Part shown: positions 26,880-36,149 of the stretch, in pieces
How the letters are laid out: each line of letters opens with the position of its first letter
Position numbering within the stretch: the first letter of the stretch is position 1
DNA from: Bryobacterales bacterium
Lineage (GTDB): Bacteria > Acidobacteriota > Terriglobia > Bryobacterales > Bryobacteraceae
Direction of reading: 5' to 3'
Assembly: GCA_016721425.1 (NCBI GenBank)
Contig: JADKID010000007.1
Location: 496,001 to 560,000 of the forward strand
DNA: 64,000 nucleotides
Translations under genes and position numbers: made by a program
The notes under the pieces: model-generated
Database searches by the model: none
Seen by the model: the letters and a program-made list of their open reading frames with translations, nothing else
Told to the model about the DNA's origin: nothing

Positions 26880-28277
26880 TTACGTATAGAAAAACGTAGC
26901 CGTGGCGCGGCAATCGGTTTCGGATGTCAGGCGCACCCAGTGGGCGCTGAAACCGGAGGGGAAGATGTGGCGGGCATAGCCCTCCGCGCCGGTATTGATG
27001 CGTTCGTAGGGCTTCCAATCGCCCGTTCCCATGAAGTCGATCTCCACGCGGAATGCGGCAACCTTGTCGGTGCTGATGTGCAGCATCTTTTTGTCGAAGC
27101 CGGTCATGAGATAGGGGTCCGATGGAACCTCCTTGGAGACGGGGGACTTCCACCACGGCCCGCCCCAGCCGGCTGGTTTGCCCCAGCTCCAGAGATCGTC
27201 GGTCTTGCCGAACCAGAGACCGGCCTGCGGCTGGCCGGCCACGGCGTTGTTATCGCGGTTGGCCGTGGTCTGGTTGCCACCCACGGCAAAAAGGCCGCGG
27301 AAGGCAGTGTAATCCGGGATGATGCGCAGGTGCTGGCAGATGGGCTTGACGCCCCAGATGTGATCCTGGAAGGCGATGGGCTGCAATTCATAGAACATGC
27401 CCTGGATGTCCATCAGGTAGTGCTCGGTCTCCACCTCGCGAATGCGCATCCATTCGGTCTGCCAGGCCTGGCTGAACGCCTGGCTGGCCTTGGGCAGACG
27501 GAAGCGCTGCCACTTGCCTTTGACGAGGGCCCAGAAGAGCACGGAGGCCTCGTCCCAGCCGGTGGCGAAGAGCACGGCGCCCATGTCCTGGCGGGCGGCG
27601 ACATCCATGTGAGGCTTGCCGGAGAGCCTGTTCCAGCTCTTGCCGTCAAACTCGAACAGGCCGGCCTGATCGTCGCCGTATTCGTAGAAGCCGTTGTTGG
27701 CAACCACGACGCGGCCTTGCGCGGTGAAGCCGCCCTTGAAGTGGGGGCGGGCGGCGAGCTTCATCTGCTTGACGAGGTCGAAGAGCGGGCGGGGCTTGAG
27801 ATCGTGGACGTCCATTTCCCCGAAGACGCCCTCCATGGTCTGGAAGTAGACCTTGTTGGCGGGGTCCGTGAGATGGCGCATCGTGGAAGTGAGGCGATGC
27901 TTGTCGAACTCGGGGATGTGCTTCCAGTTGCCCTTGCCGTCGATGACGTAGGGCCCGATGAAGCACTGATTGGATTCCTTGTGAATCAGGCGGTTGGCGT
28001 GCGTGCCGTTGTGGACGTGGACGCGCTCCGACTTGAGATTCTCGTCGATGCGGTAGAGGCCCAGGCCGTAGCCAGTGCCCTGCATGTGGCTGTTGTAGGT
28101 GACGGCCCAAAGGGAATCGGCCCACGGCATCAAGGCGCCGATGCCGCACTCGGAACGCTCCGGCAGGGTATCGGCCTTGAAGCCAAGATTGACCGATCCT
28201 TGCGTGAGGGACTGGGCCGTTGCGGCGCCGGCGCCGCCGAGGATGGACGAGATCAGGACTCTGCGAGATAAGGACAT
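26880..28277 (-). CDS. Tat-exported protein of unknown function
   Basis: I do not recognise this 465-residue protein. It starts at 28277 after the ribosome site CAGGAG with a likely Tat signal (MSLSRRVLISSILGGAGAAT). The mature part is rich in Trp and Gly and shows repeating beta motifs (FQTMEGVFGEMDVHDLKPRP, RGLFAVGGNQTTANRDNN, GLWFGKTDDLWSWGKP) that could form a propeller. The C-terminus (WVRLTSETDCRATATFFYT) looks like a beta-sandwich strand set. It is followed by the TonB receptor gene, so an exported sugar- or ligand-handling role is possible but unproven. Confidence 0.55.
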   Translation of the reverse strand: MSLSRRVLISSILGGAGAATAQSLTQGSVNLGFKADTLPERSECGIGALMPWADSLWAVTYNSHMQGTGYGLGLYRIDENLKSERVHVHNGTHANRLIHKESNQCFIGPYVIDGKGNWKHIPEFDKHRLTSTMRHLTDPANKVYFQTMEGVFGEMDVHDLKPRPLFDLVKQMKLAARPHFKGGFTAQGRVVVANNGFYEYGDDQAGLFEFDGKSWNRLSGKPHMDVAARQDMGAVLFATGWDEASVLFWALVKGKWQRFRLPKASQAFSQAWQTEWMRIREVETEHYLMDIQGMFYELQPIAFQDHIWGVKPICQHLRIIPDYTAFRGLFAVGGNQTTANRDNNAVAGQPQAGLWFGKTDDLWSWGKPAGWGGPWWKSPVSKEVPSDPYLMTGFDKKMLHISTDKVAAFRVEIDFMGTGDWKPYERINTGAEGYARHIFPSGFSAHWVRLTSETDCRATATFFYT

Positions 28278-28402
28278 TGGGGTCTCCTGGTGGTGCGGTC
28301 TATCCAAGTATGAACGAATCGGCGTCCGGCGGTCTTCACGCGCAGAAGCGCGGCCGGGCTCCGCGATGAGGAGCAGAAGCCAGCGGGCGAGCGAGGGATG
28401 CT

Positions 28403-29731
28403 CTACAGGTCTCTGAGCCTCTGGCTGGTGTCGCCGAAGCGATCGAGCGTGACACCCATGCGATCCATCATCGAAAGGTAGAGGCTGCACGCGCGGCGGT
28501 TGTCGTTGCCCTGATCGAGATAATCGAGATTGCGGCCGGTCTTGAGCGTACCGCCGGCGCGTCCGGCGAGGAGGATGGGGAGCTGATCTGCGCCGTGAGT
28601 ATCGCCGTCGAAGAGATTGGAGCAGAGCATCAGCAGGGAGCTATCGAGGATGGACTGGCCGCCCTCGTCGATATTTTTGAGGCGGTTCACGAGATAGGCG
28701 AACTGCTGGAGGTGAAACTGATTGGTCTGGAGGTACATGGCCTCGGCCTTGGGGGCGCGGCCGTTATGGGTGAGGTCCAGATGGAGCGCGCCGCTGACGC
28801 CTTCCAGAAACTTGAAGTTCATCTGGGATAGATCGTTGTTGAGCATGAGCGTGGCCAGGCGGGTCTTGTCCATCTGGAAGGCGAGGACAACGAGATCCAG
28901 CATGAGCTTCATGTGGGTGGGGATGTCCTGCGGGATGACATCGGCGGGACGGGGCATGTCGGGCTTGGCGAGAGTGGGCCGCCAGCCTTCCAGGCGCTCT
29001 TCCTTGGCGGCGTGTGCGATGCGTTTCTCGATGTCGCGAATCGATTCCAGATACTCGTCGAGTTTCGTACCGTCGCCGGCGCTGACCTTGGGTTTGAGGG
29101 AGCGGGCTTCGGCGAGGACGGCATCGAGGATGGAGCGGTCCAGCCGGCGGCCGGTGCCGTCGCCGACGAGCTGATCGAAGGCGCGGGCGGGGTAGATCTC
29201 CTTGCTGGCCGGCTTGGTGGGGGTGACCCACGAGAGCGAGGAGCCGTAGAGCATGGAGAGGCCGTCTTCGAGGCGCAATTCGTTGGGCTCGATGCCGAGG
29301 ACCAGTGAGGGCACGGCGGTGCGCGCGCCGAGCTCGTGAGCGAGCACCTGATCCATGGTGGTGCCGACGCGGATGTCGCTGGGATCCAGGCTGACCTTGG
29401 CGCCCGAGAGCAGGTTGGGCATGCGGCCGAGGTGGGGACTGGTGGAGGCGAAGGCCTGCTGATTATAGAGGCCGCGGATGAAGACCATGTCCTCGCGGTG
29501 GGGCAGCATGGCTTGCAGGACGGGACCGAGTTCCATGGCGGCGCCCTGCCCCTTGGCCCACCAGTGGATGGGCTCCACGCCGTTGGAAAAGTAGATGCAG
29601 GCGAAGCGCTGAGGCGGCTTGGCCGGGCTCTGCGCCATCAGCGGCAGAGACTCCATCCAGGGTAGGGCCATGGCAACACCGGCGCCTCGCAGGAAGTGGC
29701 GACGATTCAGATTGATGGGCGGATTGCTCAT
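28403..29731 (-). CDS. DUF1552 Tat-exported protein
   Basis: This 442-residue protein carries a Tat signal (NRRHFLRGAGVAMALPW) and a full DUF1552 domain (KPPQRFACIYFSNGVEPIHW near 40, GTTMDQVLAHELG, then YLESIRDIEKRI). The family is distantly related to the sulfatase/alkaline phosphatase-like DUF1501 group and is common in Planctomycetes and Acidobacteria. Its reaction is unknown. It overlaps the DUF1592 gene by 4 bases, and this pairing is conserved, so the two products probably act together in the periplasm. Confidence 0.88.
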   Translation of the reverse strand: MSNPPINLNRRHFLRGAGVAMALPWMESLPLMAQSPAKPPQRFACIYFSNGVEPIHWWAKGQGAAMELGPVLQAMLPHREDMVFIRGLYNQQAFASTSPHLGRMPNLLSGAKVSLDPSDIRVGTTMDQVLAHELGARTAVPSLVLGIEPNELRLEDGLSMLYGSSLSWVTPTKPASKEIYPARAFDQLVGDGTGRRLDRSILDAVLAEARSLKPKVSAGDGTKLDEYLESIRDIEKRIAHAAKEERLEGWRPTLAKPDMPRPADVIPQDIPTHMKLMLDLVVLAFQMDKTRLATLMLNNDLSQMNFKFLEGVSGALHLDLTHNGRAPKAEAMYLQTNQFHLQQFAYLVNRLKNIDEGGQSILDSSLLMLCSNLFDGDTHGADQLPILLAGRAGGTLKTGRNLDYLDQGNDNRRACSLYLSMMDRMGVTLDRFGDTSQRLRDL

Positions 29732-32700
29732 TTGGGTCCCTGCCTTGGGGTGGTGTTCGCAGTGAGGCGTGGCGCGGATTGGCGTCCGCGATGGTTGAGG
29801 AACTGGCGGCTGGTGACGATCTCGGCGGCCAGTTGGGAGAAGGTCGCGCGGGGGCCGGCGGCCACCATGCGATCAATCAACTCCTGATCCGACGCCATGA
29901 CCGTGCGGCCCAGCGCGTAGCCGACGAGCTTGTCGGAGAGAGTGCGGCGCACCTGGGCGTCTTTGGTGCGGAGGTAATCCAGCAGGCCGTTCACGCCGGA
30001 GACCTCGGTCTTGTCAGAAAGCGTGCCGAAGTCCTCAATGGGCTTGCCGTCCGGATAAGCCTGGCGCAGGCGGCCGATGGAATCGTAGCGTTCCAGCGGG
30101 AAGCCGAGCGGATCGATGCGGGTATGGCAACCGGCGCAGGTGGCGTTGCGCTTGTGCGATTCGAGCTTGGCGCGGACGGAGAGACCACCGAAGTTTTTGT
30201 CGTCGGCGGGCAGCGAGCCGGCGTCGGCGGGCGGCGGGGGGACGGGCGTGCCGAGGATGCGCCGTAGAACCCAATCGCCGCGTTTGACGGGGCTGGTGCG
30301 GAGCGGCGCGGAGGTGGCGGTGAGGATGGCGCCGAGGCGCAGCAGGCCGCCGCGATCAAAGGCGTTGGCGCCGGTGACGAGCTCGACGCGATCGGCGGAT
30401 TTGACCTCTTTGGGCGCGCCGTAGTGCTTGGCAAGGCCCTTGTTGAGGAACGCGTAGTCGGCGAAGATCAGATCGTTGACGGGCCTTTGTTGGCGAACGA
30501 TGTGCTCGAAGAAGGACACTGCCTCGTCATACATGGCCGATTTCAATTCGCTGGTGAATTCGGGGAAGCGGCCGGTATCGACGCCGCGGTGTTGATCGAA
30601 GTGGTAGAAGCCCAGCCACTGGCCGAAGAACTCGGTGGCGAAGCGGCGGGCCTTGGGGTCGGCCAGCATGCGCTGGACTTGGAGTTGGAGGCGCTGCGGG
30701 TTGTTGAGCTCGCCGGCGGCGGCGGCGCGGCGCAGTTCGTCGTCGGGGATGGAGGACCAGAGGAAGAAGCTCATGCGGCTGGCGAGCTCGAAGTTGGAGA
30801 GCGGCCGGATGCCCGCGGTGGCCGGGACCTGTTCCACGCGGTAGAGGAACGAGGGCGAGACGAGGATGCGGGCGAGCAGGGCCTCGATGGCTTTGCGGTG
30901 GCTGCCCTCGGCCGTGATCGCCTGATCGTAGAAGCCGCGGAGGTTCGCCTTTTCCTGTTCGGTCAGGGGACGGCGCCACGCGCGGCTGGCAAACTGAAGG
31001 CAATCCTGGAGGTGGCCGCGGCGGGCGGCGGCCTGGGCGGCCATGACGGCATCGTATTCGGCGCGCAGCGGCTGGGCGTACTTGCGGGCCTCCGGGGGCA
31101 TGGCGTCGAAATCCGCCGCGGTGAGTTGGGCGATGCCCTTGCCTTTGAGATTGACGTCGTACTTCCTGGCCAACAGCATCAGGTAGTTGTCATGGTAGGC
31201 GAAGGACGAATAGAGGTCAGACCACGCCGAATCGAGGCGGCGGCGCGTGGCGTCGTCGAGGATGTGCTCGTAGATGAAGCGGTCCTCGCGGATGTACTTC
31301 ACGCTGGTGACGAAGTCATCGTGCTCCGGCACGTTGTAGGTGTTATCGAAGGGATCTGGAACCGGGTCCTTGTCGGCGGGCGTCGGCTCGGAGTTGGAGT
31401 TCGGCGGTAGGACGGCGGCCAGCTCCATGACGCCCTGATGAAAGGCGCGGTATCCGGCGCTGGTCATATCGCCGAGGAAGGCATGGACCGGGGTGCCACG
31501 GGCGGCGCCGCCCTCGGGGCGATCGGAGATGGTGACGCGCAGCACCTGGTCGGGGTCGCCGGCGATTTCGGCATCCACCTGAAAATCCATGGTGAAGCGG
31601 CCGGGCGGCATGATGACCTCAAAGGAGACGGAGCCGGGCGCGGCGAAGTCATTCGGGCCGATGGGTACGCCGATGGGACCGATGCCGAAGTTGAGCTTCC
31701 GGGCGGTCTCCGCGCTGACTGCGAGAGGCAGCGACTGGCGCGGGCCGAGAGGAACGGCGCCTCTGCGGAGGGACGCCAGGGCTTCCTGAGCTTCGGCGGC
31801 GGTGACCAGCGGCGCGGGCTCGTTGGGGGCGCGAGGCGGGGGCAACGGCCGGATGCCGACAGTGGGATTGCGCCAGATGATCATCGGTTTGGCCGTCGCC
31901 TGGGGGTTCACCGGCGCGACATTCAGGTAGAGAGTCACGGAGCCGGTGGGCGGCGCCTCACGAGGCCCGCGGCCGCGGCGGATGAAGGCGAGGCGGCGCA
32001 CCGGATCTGCCTTGAGGGTGCGGCTGCTAAACTCCAGCGGGCTTTCGTCGCCGGCGCCACCGGCGGCCAGGTCGCCACGGGCGAAGAGCCAACTGGGCCA
32101 GGTGGTGACGAACTTCTGGAGCTCGGCGCAGGCGGCGCGGGCGGCCGCAGTGCCTGCCTGGGGGTCAGTGCCGGGCATAGGCAATTTCCGCCAGCGGGCG
32201 GCCACCTCGGAGGAAGGATAGCCGAGATCAGCCCGATTCATGGTGTCCCAGATGTGCTGGGCAAAGCGCGGGCTGATGGCCTCGCGGCGCGCCAAATCCG
32301 CCACAGTGGCCGCGGCCTCGCCCAGTGTTGCGCGGTGCTGGAATCGCCATGCCACGTAGAACGCCTTCCCGTAGAGATCGAGGCCAAAGGGCCGGCCGCC
32401 TTCGCCGGAGACGGTGCGGAACCCGTGAGCGGCGTAGATATCGCGGATACGCGTGATGGCGGAGCTTTCGAAACCGGTCTTGCCGGGATCGGAAAAGAAC
32501 TGAAGAGGGCCGGCGCCGGTGATGGAGTGGCCGGCAATGCGCCGGGCCGATTGCAGGTAACGCTCCAGACCGGCGTCCTGCATAAACTGGACGTCGCCGA
32601 AGTTGGAGAAGCCTTCGCCGCCGACGGAATCGCTGGAGGCATCGATGCCGGTATCGAGCGGCAGGCCGGTAAGATCCTCGATGGCGTAGGCGTACTCGCC

Positions 32701-33090
32701 GCTGGTGAGCCGCCGGACGGTGACCTTGCCTGGATCGCCGGCGTGGGCTTTGGCGTAGGCCGCCAGTTCGGTCTTGATCCACGAGACGGCCTGAGCGCGC
32801 TGCTCGTCGCTGGGCTGCGGCATGCCCTTGGGCGGCATCTTCTTTTCCGAGAGCGCGGTGGCGACCTTTTCCCAGGGGCGGAAGTTGTCACCCAGCGCGC
32901 CCTGGGCGGCCAGCCGCTCCAGGCTCAATCCGGCCATCTGGGCGCCGCTGCCATGGCATTGATAGCAGTATTGACGGAACGTGGCGGTGGCGTCGGCTGC
33001 GGTGAGGGCCGTAGTGATGAGGAACGTAACTGCGGCGACACGGCCGGCTCTGCGCCAGACTCCCAGGTCCTGCGGCGGTTGCAGTGGCAT
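29728..33090 (-). CDS. DUF1592-type large secreted cytochrome c-like protein
   Basis: This protein of about 1120 residues is exported and membrane-attached. It has an N-terminal hydrophobic segment (GRVAAVTFLITTALTAADA), a c-type heme motif CYQCH (Cys42, Cys45, His46), then the domain series DUF1587/DUF1592/DUF1595/DUF1588/DUF1585. Recognisable pieces are KVTVRRLTSGEYAYAIEDLT, FLWSSIPDDELRRAA, CAGCHTRIDPLGFPLERYD (a second CxxCH in DUF1588) and a C-terminal MVAAGPRATFSQLAAEIVTS. I prefer the start at 33090 because the upstream extension contains no leader. It is probably an electron-transfer oxidase component working with the DUF1552 partner. The substrate is unknown. Confidence 0.88.
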   Translation of the reverse strand: MPLQPPQDLGVWRRAGRVAAVTFLITTALTAADATATFRQYCYQCHGSGAQMAGLSLERLAAQGALGDNFRPWEKVATALSEKKMPPKGMPQPSDEQRAQAVSWIKTELAAYAKAHAGDPGKVTVRRLTSGEYAYAIEDLTGLPLDTGIDASSDSVGGEGFSNFGDVQFMQDAGLERYLQSARRIAGHSITGAGPLQFFSDPGKTGFESSAITRIRDIYAAHGFRTVSGEGGRPFGLDLYGKAFYVAWRFQHRATLGEAAATVADLARREAISPRFAQHIWDTMNRADLGYPSSEVAARWRKLPMPGTDPQAGTAAARAACAELQKFVTTWPSWLFARGDLAAGGAGDESPLEFSSRTLKADPVRRLAFIRRGRGPREAPPTGSVTLYLNVAPVNPQATAKPMIIWRNPTVGIRPLPPPRAPNEPAPLVTAAEAQEALASLRRGAVPLGPRQSLPLAVSAETARKLNFGIGPIGVPIGPNDFAAPGSVSFEVIMPPGRFTMDFQVDAEIAGDPDQVLRVTISDRPEGGAARGTPVHAFLGDMTSAGYRAFHQGVMELAAVLPPNSNSEPTPADKDPVPDPFDNTYNVPEHDDFVTSVKYIREDRFIYEHILDDATRRRLDSAWSDLYSSFAYHDNYLMLLARKYDVNLKGKGIAQLTAADFDAMPPEARKYAQPLRAEYDAVMAAQAAARRGHLQDCLQFASRAWRRPLTEQEKANLRGFYDQAITAEGSHRKAIEALLARILVSPSFLYRVEQVPATAGIRPLSNFELASRMSFFLWSSIPDDELRRAAAAGELNNPQRLQLQVQRMLADPKARRFATEFFGQWLGFYHFDQHRGVDTGRFPEFTSELKSAMYDEAVSFFEHIVRQQRPVNDLIFADYAFLNKGLAKHYGAPKEVKSADRVELVTGANAFDRGGLLRLGAILTATSAPLRTSPVKRGDWVLRRILGTPVPPPPADAGSLPADDKNFGGLSVRAKLESHKRNATCAGCHTRIDPLGFPLERYDSIGRLRQAYPDGKPIEDFGTLSDKTEVSGVNGLLDYLRTKDAQVRRTLSDKLVGYALGRTVMASDQELIDRMVAAGPRATFSQLAAEIVTSRQFLNHRGRQSAPRLTANTTPRQGPK

Positions 33091-33253
33091 TGTGATCCAT
33101 TCTATGACTCTGCCGCGGCAGATGCTACCAAAGAGTGCGGAATCAAAAGATTCGATTTCCTGACCGCCGCCCTTGATCGGCCCTCGCAATCCATGCATGA
33201 TAGTTCTAATTCAGATGGCTCCGTCTGAAATGATCCAGTGGGAGGTTGCCACG

Positions 33254-34471
33254 ATGAGTCTGAGCCAGATGGCGCGGTCGATCCATGAATCCGTCACGTT
33301 GAAGCTGAACCAGACAGCTGCCCTGTTGCGCGAGAAGGGCGAGCCGGTGATTCACCTGGGTGGCGGCGAGCCGAAATCCAAGACTCCCATCGACGCCATT
33401 GTGAGCTGCACCGCGGTGCTGAATTCAGGCGACATCAAGTACACGCCGCCGGACGGCATCCCGGCCCTGAAGAAGGCGATCATCCGCTATACGGAGGAGC
33501 ACTACGGGCGGCAGGTGCGGCCGGAGAACGTGGTGGCCTCGTGCGGCGCCAAGCAATCCATCATGGCGGCGCTGATCGCCATCCTGGACCCCAAAGACGA
33601 GGTGATCTTCCCTGCCCCCTATTGGGTGAGCTATCCCGAGATGGTAAAGTTGGCCGGCGGTGTGCCGGTGGTGGTGAAGCCGGAGGACGGCAGTTTCCAC
33701 CCCACCGTGCAGGAGATCGCCGCCGCGGTGGGCAGCTACACGAAGGCCATCATCCTGAACAGCCCCAACAATCCGTCGGGCGTGATGTACTCGCGCGAGT
33801 TCATTGGCGGCCTGGTGGAACTGGCCGCAAGGAAATCGCTTTGGCTGCTGATGGACGATACCTACAACCGGCTGGTGTTCGACGGCCGCGCGCCCATCAA
33901 CTGCTACGACTTCTCCAGCGAGGAACTGGAGCAATCCAAGCTGATCGTCATCAACTGCGTCTCCAAGATGTACGCCATGACGGGCTTCCGGATCGGCTGG
34001 GCGGTGGGCAATCGCGAAGTGATCGGCGCCATGGCCACCATCCAATCGCAACAGACATCTGGGCCGGCGACGCCCTCGCAGTGGGCGGCGGTGGGCGCGC
34101 TGAACGGCGTACAGAACTCCATCGAGGCGCTGCGGCTCACGCTGGAGAACAACCGCAACATTCTGATGGACCGGCTGAGCGCGTTTCCGGGCATCCGCGC
34201 CACACGGCCCGACGGCGCGTTCTACTGCTTCCCGGATTTCAGCAGCTACGAGAAGAGCTCGCAGAAGCTGGCCGAGTTTCTGCTGGAGAAGGTCCGCGTG
34301 GTGACGGTGCCCGGCAAGGAGTTTGGCATGGAGGGCCACCTACGGATCAGCTTCTGCGGGACGGCGCGGGAGATCACGGAGGGCATTGAGCGGATCCGTT
34401 GGGCGGTGGATCCCACTGCGCCGAACGAGCTGTACCTGGGCGACCGCCGCCTGGTGCGCGACTGGCTGTAA
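33254..34471 (+). CDS. Class I/II PLP aminotransferase (aspartate-type)
   Basis: This 405-residue PLP enzyme transfers amino groups between an amino acid (probably aspartate) and a 2-oxo acid. The start at 33254 follows a strong GGGAGG ribosome site and gives MSLSQMARSIHES. Motifs include GEPKSKTP (substrate-binding loop), NSPNNPSG (PLP phosphate/ring contacts) and INCVSKMYAMTGFRIGW, in which Lys238 should form the Schiff base. The C-terminal domain has the conserved Arg region (EGHLRISFCGT). pckA begins 12 bases after its stop, so the two are an operon linking amino acids, oxaloacetate and gluconeogenesis. Confidence 0.92.
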   Translation: MSLSQMARSIHESVTLKLNQTAALLREKGEPVIHLGGGEPKSKTPIDAIVSCTAVLNSGDIKYTPPDGIPALKKAIIRYTEEHYGRQVRPENVVASCGAKQSIMAALIAILDPKDEVIFPAPYWVSYPEMVKLAGGVPVVVKPEDGSFHPTVQEIAAAVGSYTKAIILNSPNNPSGVMYSREFIGGLVELAARKSLWLLMDDTYNRLVFDGRAPINCYDFSSEELEQSKLIVINCVSKMYAMTGFRIGWAVGNREVIGAMATIQSQQTSGPATPSQWAAVGALNGVQNSIEALRLTLENNRNILMDRLSAFPGIRATRPDGAFYCFPDFSSYEKSSQKLAEFLLEKVRVVTVPGKEFGMEGHLRISFCGTAREITEGIERIRWAVDPTAPNELYLGDRRLVRDWL

Positions 34472-34483
34472 GGGAGATTCGCG

Positions 34484-36136
34484 ATGAACATCTACACCGA
34501 CATCCCCTCTCCCGCCCTCAAGGAAGCCGGCCAGGCAGCCAGCATCTACGGGCTCCAGAATCATGGCCTAACGAACCTGCGCCGGGCGTATTGGAACCTT
34601 CCGGAGCCGGCGCTGTATGAAGAAGCGATCTTCCGTGGCGAAGGACGGCTGTGCAGCGAAGGCCCGTTTGTGGTGCATACCGGCAAGCACACGGCGCGGG
34701 CCGCCGCCGATAAGTTCGTGGTCCACGAGGCGTCGTCGGCGGATTACATCTGGTGGGGCCAGCACAACCGGCCCTTTTCACCTCAGAACTTCAATACCCT
34801 GCTGAGCCGTCTCCAAGCGTATCTGCAAGGGCGTGATGTGTTCGTGCAGGACTGCTACGGCGGCGCCGATCCGGAACACCGCCTACCCGTGCGCATCATT
34901 ACCGAGACCGCCTGGCACAGCCTCTTCGCTCGCACGATGTTCGTCAAGCCGGCAACGCTGGACGAGTACCGGAAGCACGTGCCGGAGTTCACCGTCATCG
35001 CCGCACCCGGCTTCAACGCCAGCCCGCTGATCGATTCCACGCGCACCGAGACGTTCATCATCCTGCACATGGCCGAGCGCCTGGCCATCATCGGCGGCAC
35101 CTGCTACGGCGGCGAGATCAAGAAGACCGTCTTCACGGTGCTCAACGCGCTGCTGCCATTTGACGGCGTGCTGCCGATGCACTGCTCGGCAAACGTCGGC
35201 GCGGATGGCGACTCCGCCATTTTCTTCGGCCTTTCCGGCACGGGCAAGACGACGCTCTCGGCCGATCCCTCGCGCCGCCTCATCGGCGACGACGAGCACG
35301 GCTGGTCCGATAACGGAGTGTTCAACTTCGAGGACGGCTGTTACGCCAAAGTCATCCGGCTCTCGCCGACGGCGGAACCGCAGATCTACGCCTGCACGCG
35401 CCGGTTCGGGACGATCCTGGAGAACGTGGTGTTCGATCCGCGCACCCGCAAGCTGGATCTCAACGACGAGAGCCTCACCGAAAACACGCGCGCCGCCTAT
35501 CCGCTGCACTACATCGACAACGCCCTGCCGGAGAAGCGCGCCGGGCAGCCGAAGAACGTGGTTTTCCTGACCTGCGACGCCTCGGGCGTGCTGCCGCCCA
35601 TCGCGCGGCTGACGCCGGACCAGGCCGTGTATCACTTCATGAGCGGCTACACCAGCAAAATCGCCGGCACGGAGATCGGGCTGGGCAAGGAGCCGGAGAT
35701 CACCTTCAGCGCGTGCTTTGGCGCGCCCTTCATGGTGCATCACCCGCACAAGTACGCCCAGATGCTGAAGGCCAAGATCCTGAAGCAGGGCGCGCGGGTG
35801 TGGATGGTGAATACGGGCTGGACCGGCGGCCCGTTCGGGGTGGGCAAGCGCATCTCTATCCAGCACACGCGCGCGCTGCTCAACGCCGCGCTGGAGGGGA
35901 AACTGGACGGAGTGGAGTTCTGGACGGATCCCGTGTTTGGCGTCGAGGTGCCCAAGCAATGCGCCGGAGTGCCGGACGCGATCCTCGACCCCGCCAACAC
36001 CTGGCCCAGCCGCGAGGAGTACGACCGTAAGTACGACACGCTAGCCGCGCGGTTCATCGAAAACTTCCACCTGATGACGTTGCAGGAGGGTGTGCCTGAG
36101 GGTCTGGCGGCGGCGGGACCGAGGCGCAGGACCTGA
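34484..36136 (+). CDS. pckA: Phosphoenolpyruvate carboxykinase (ATP)
   Basis: This 550-residue gluconeogenic enzyme converts oxaloacetate and ATP to PEP, CO2 and ADP. The start ATG follows AAGGGAGA. The kinase signature includes the P-loop GLSGTGKTTLS at about 249-259, the kinase-2-like metal motif GDDEHGWSDNGVFNFEDGCY, and CYGGEIKK before it. TGYTSK-like MSGYTSKIAGTE and NTGWTGGPFG complete the nucleotide site. The length and motifs are those of the ATP-dependent (not GTP) class. It is cotranscribed with the upstream aminotransferase. Confidence 0.96.
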   Translation: MNIYTDIPSPALKEAGQAASIYGLQNHGLTNLRRAYWNLPEPALYEEAIFRGEGRLCSEGPFVVHTGKHTARAAADKFVVHEASSADYIWWGQHNRPFSPQNFNTLLSRLQAYLQGRDVFVQDCYGGADPEHRLPVRIITETAWHSLFARTMFVKPATLDEYRKHVPEFTVIAAPGFNASPLIDSTRTETFIILHMAERLAIIGGTCYGGEIKKTVFTVLNALLPFDGVLPMHCSANVGADGDSAIFFGLSGTGKTTLSADPSRRLIGDDEHGWSDNGVFNFEDGCYAKVIRLSPTAEPQIYACTRRFGTILENVVFDPRTRKLDLNDESLTENTRAAYPLHYIDNALPEKRAGQPKNVVFLTCDASGVLPPIARLTPDQAVYHFMSGYTSKIAGTEIGLGKEPEITFSACFGAPFMVHHPHKYAQMLKAKILKQGARVWMVNTGWTGGPFGVGKRISIQHTRALLNAALEGKLDGVEFWTDPVFGVEVPKQCAGVPDAILDPANTWPSREEYDRKYDTLAARFIENFHLMTLQEGVPEGLAAAGPRRRT

Positions 36137-36149
36137 TAACTTCTTACTG

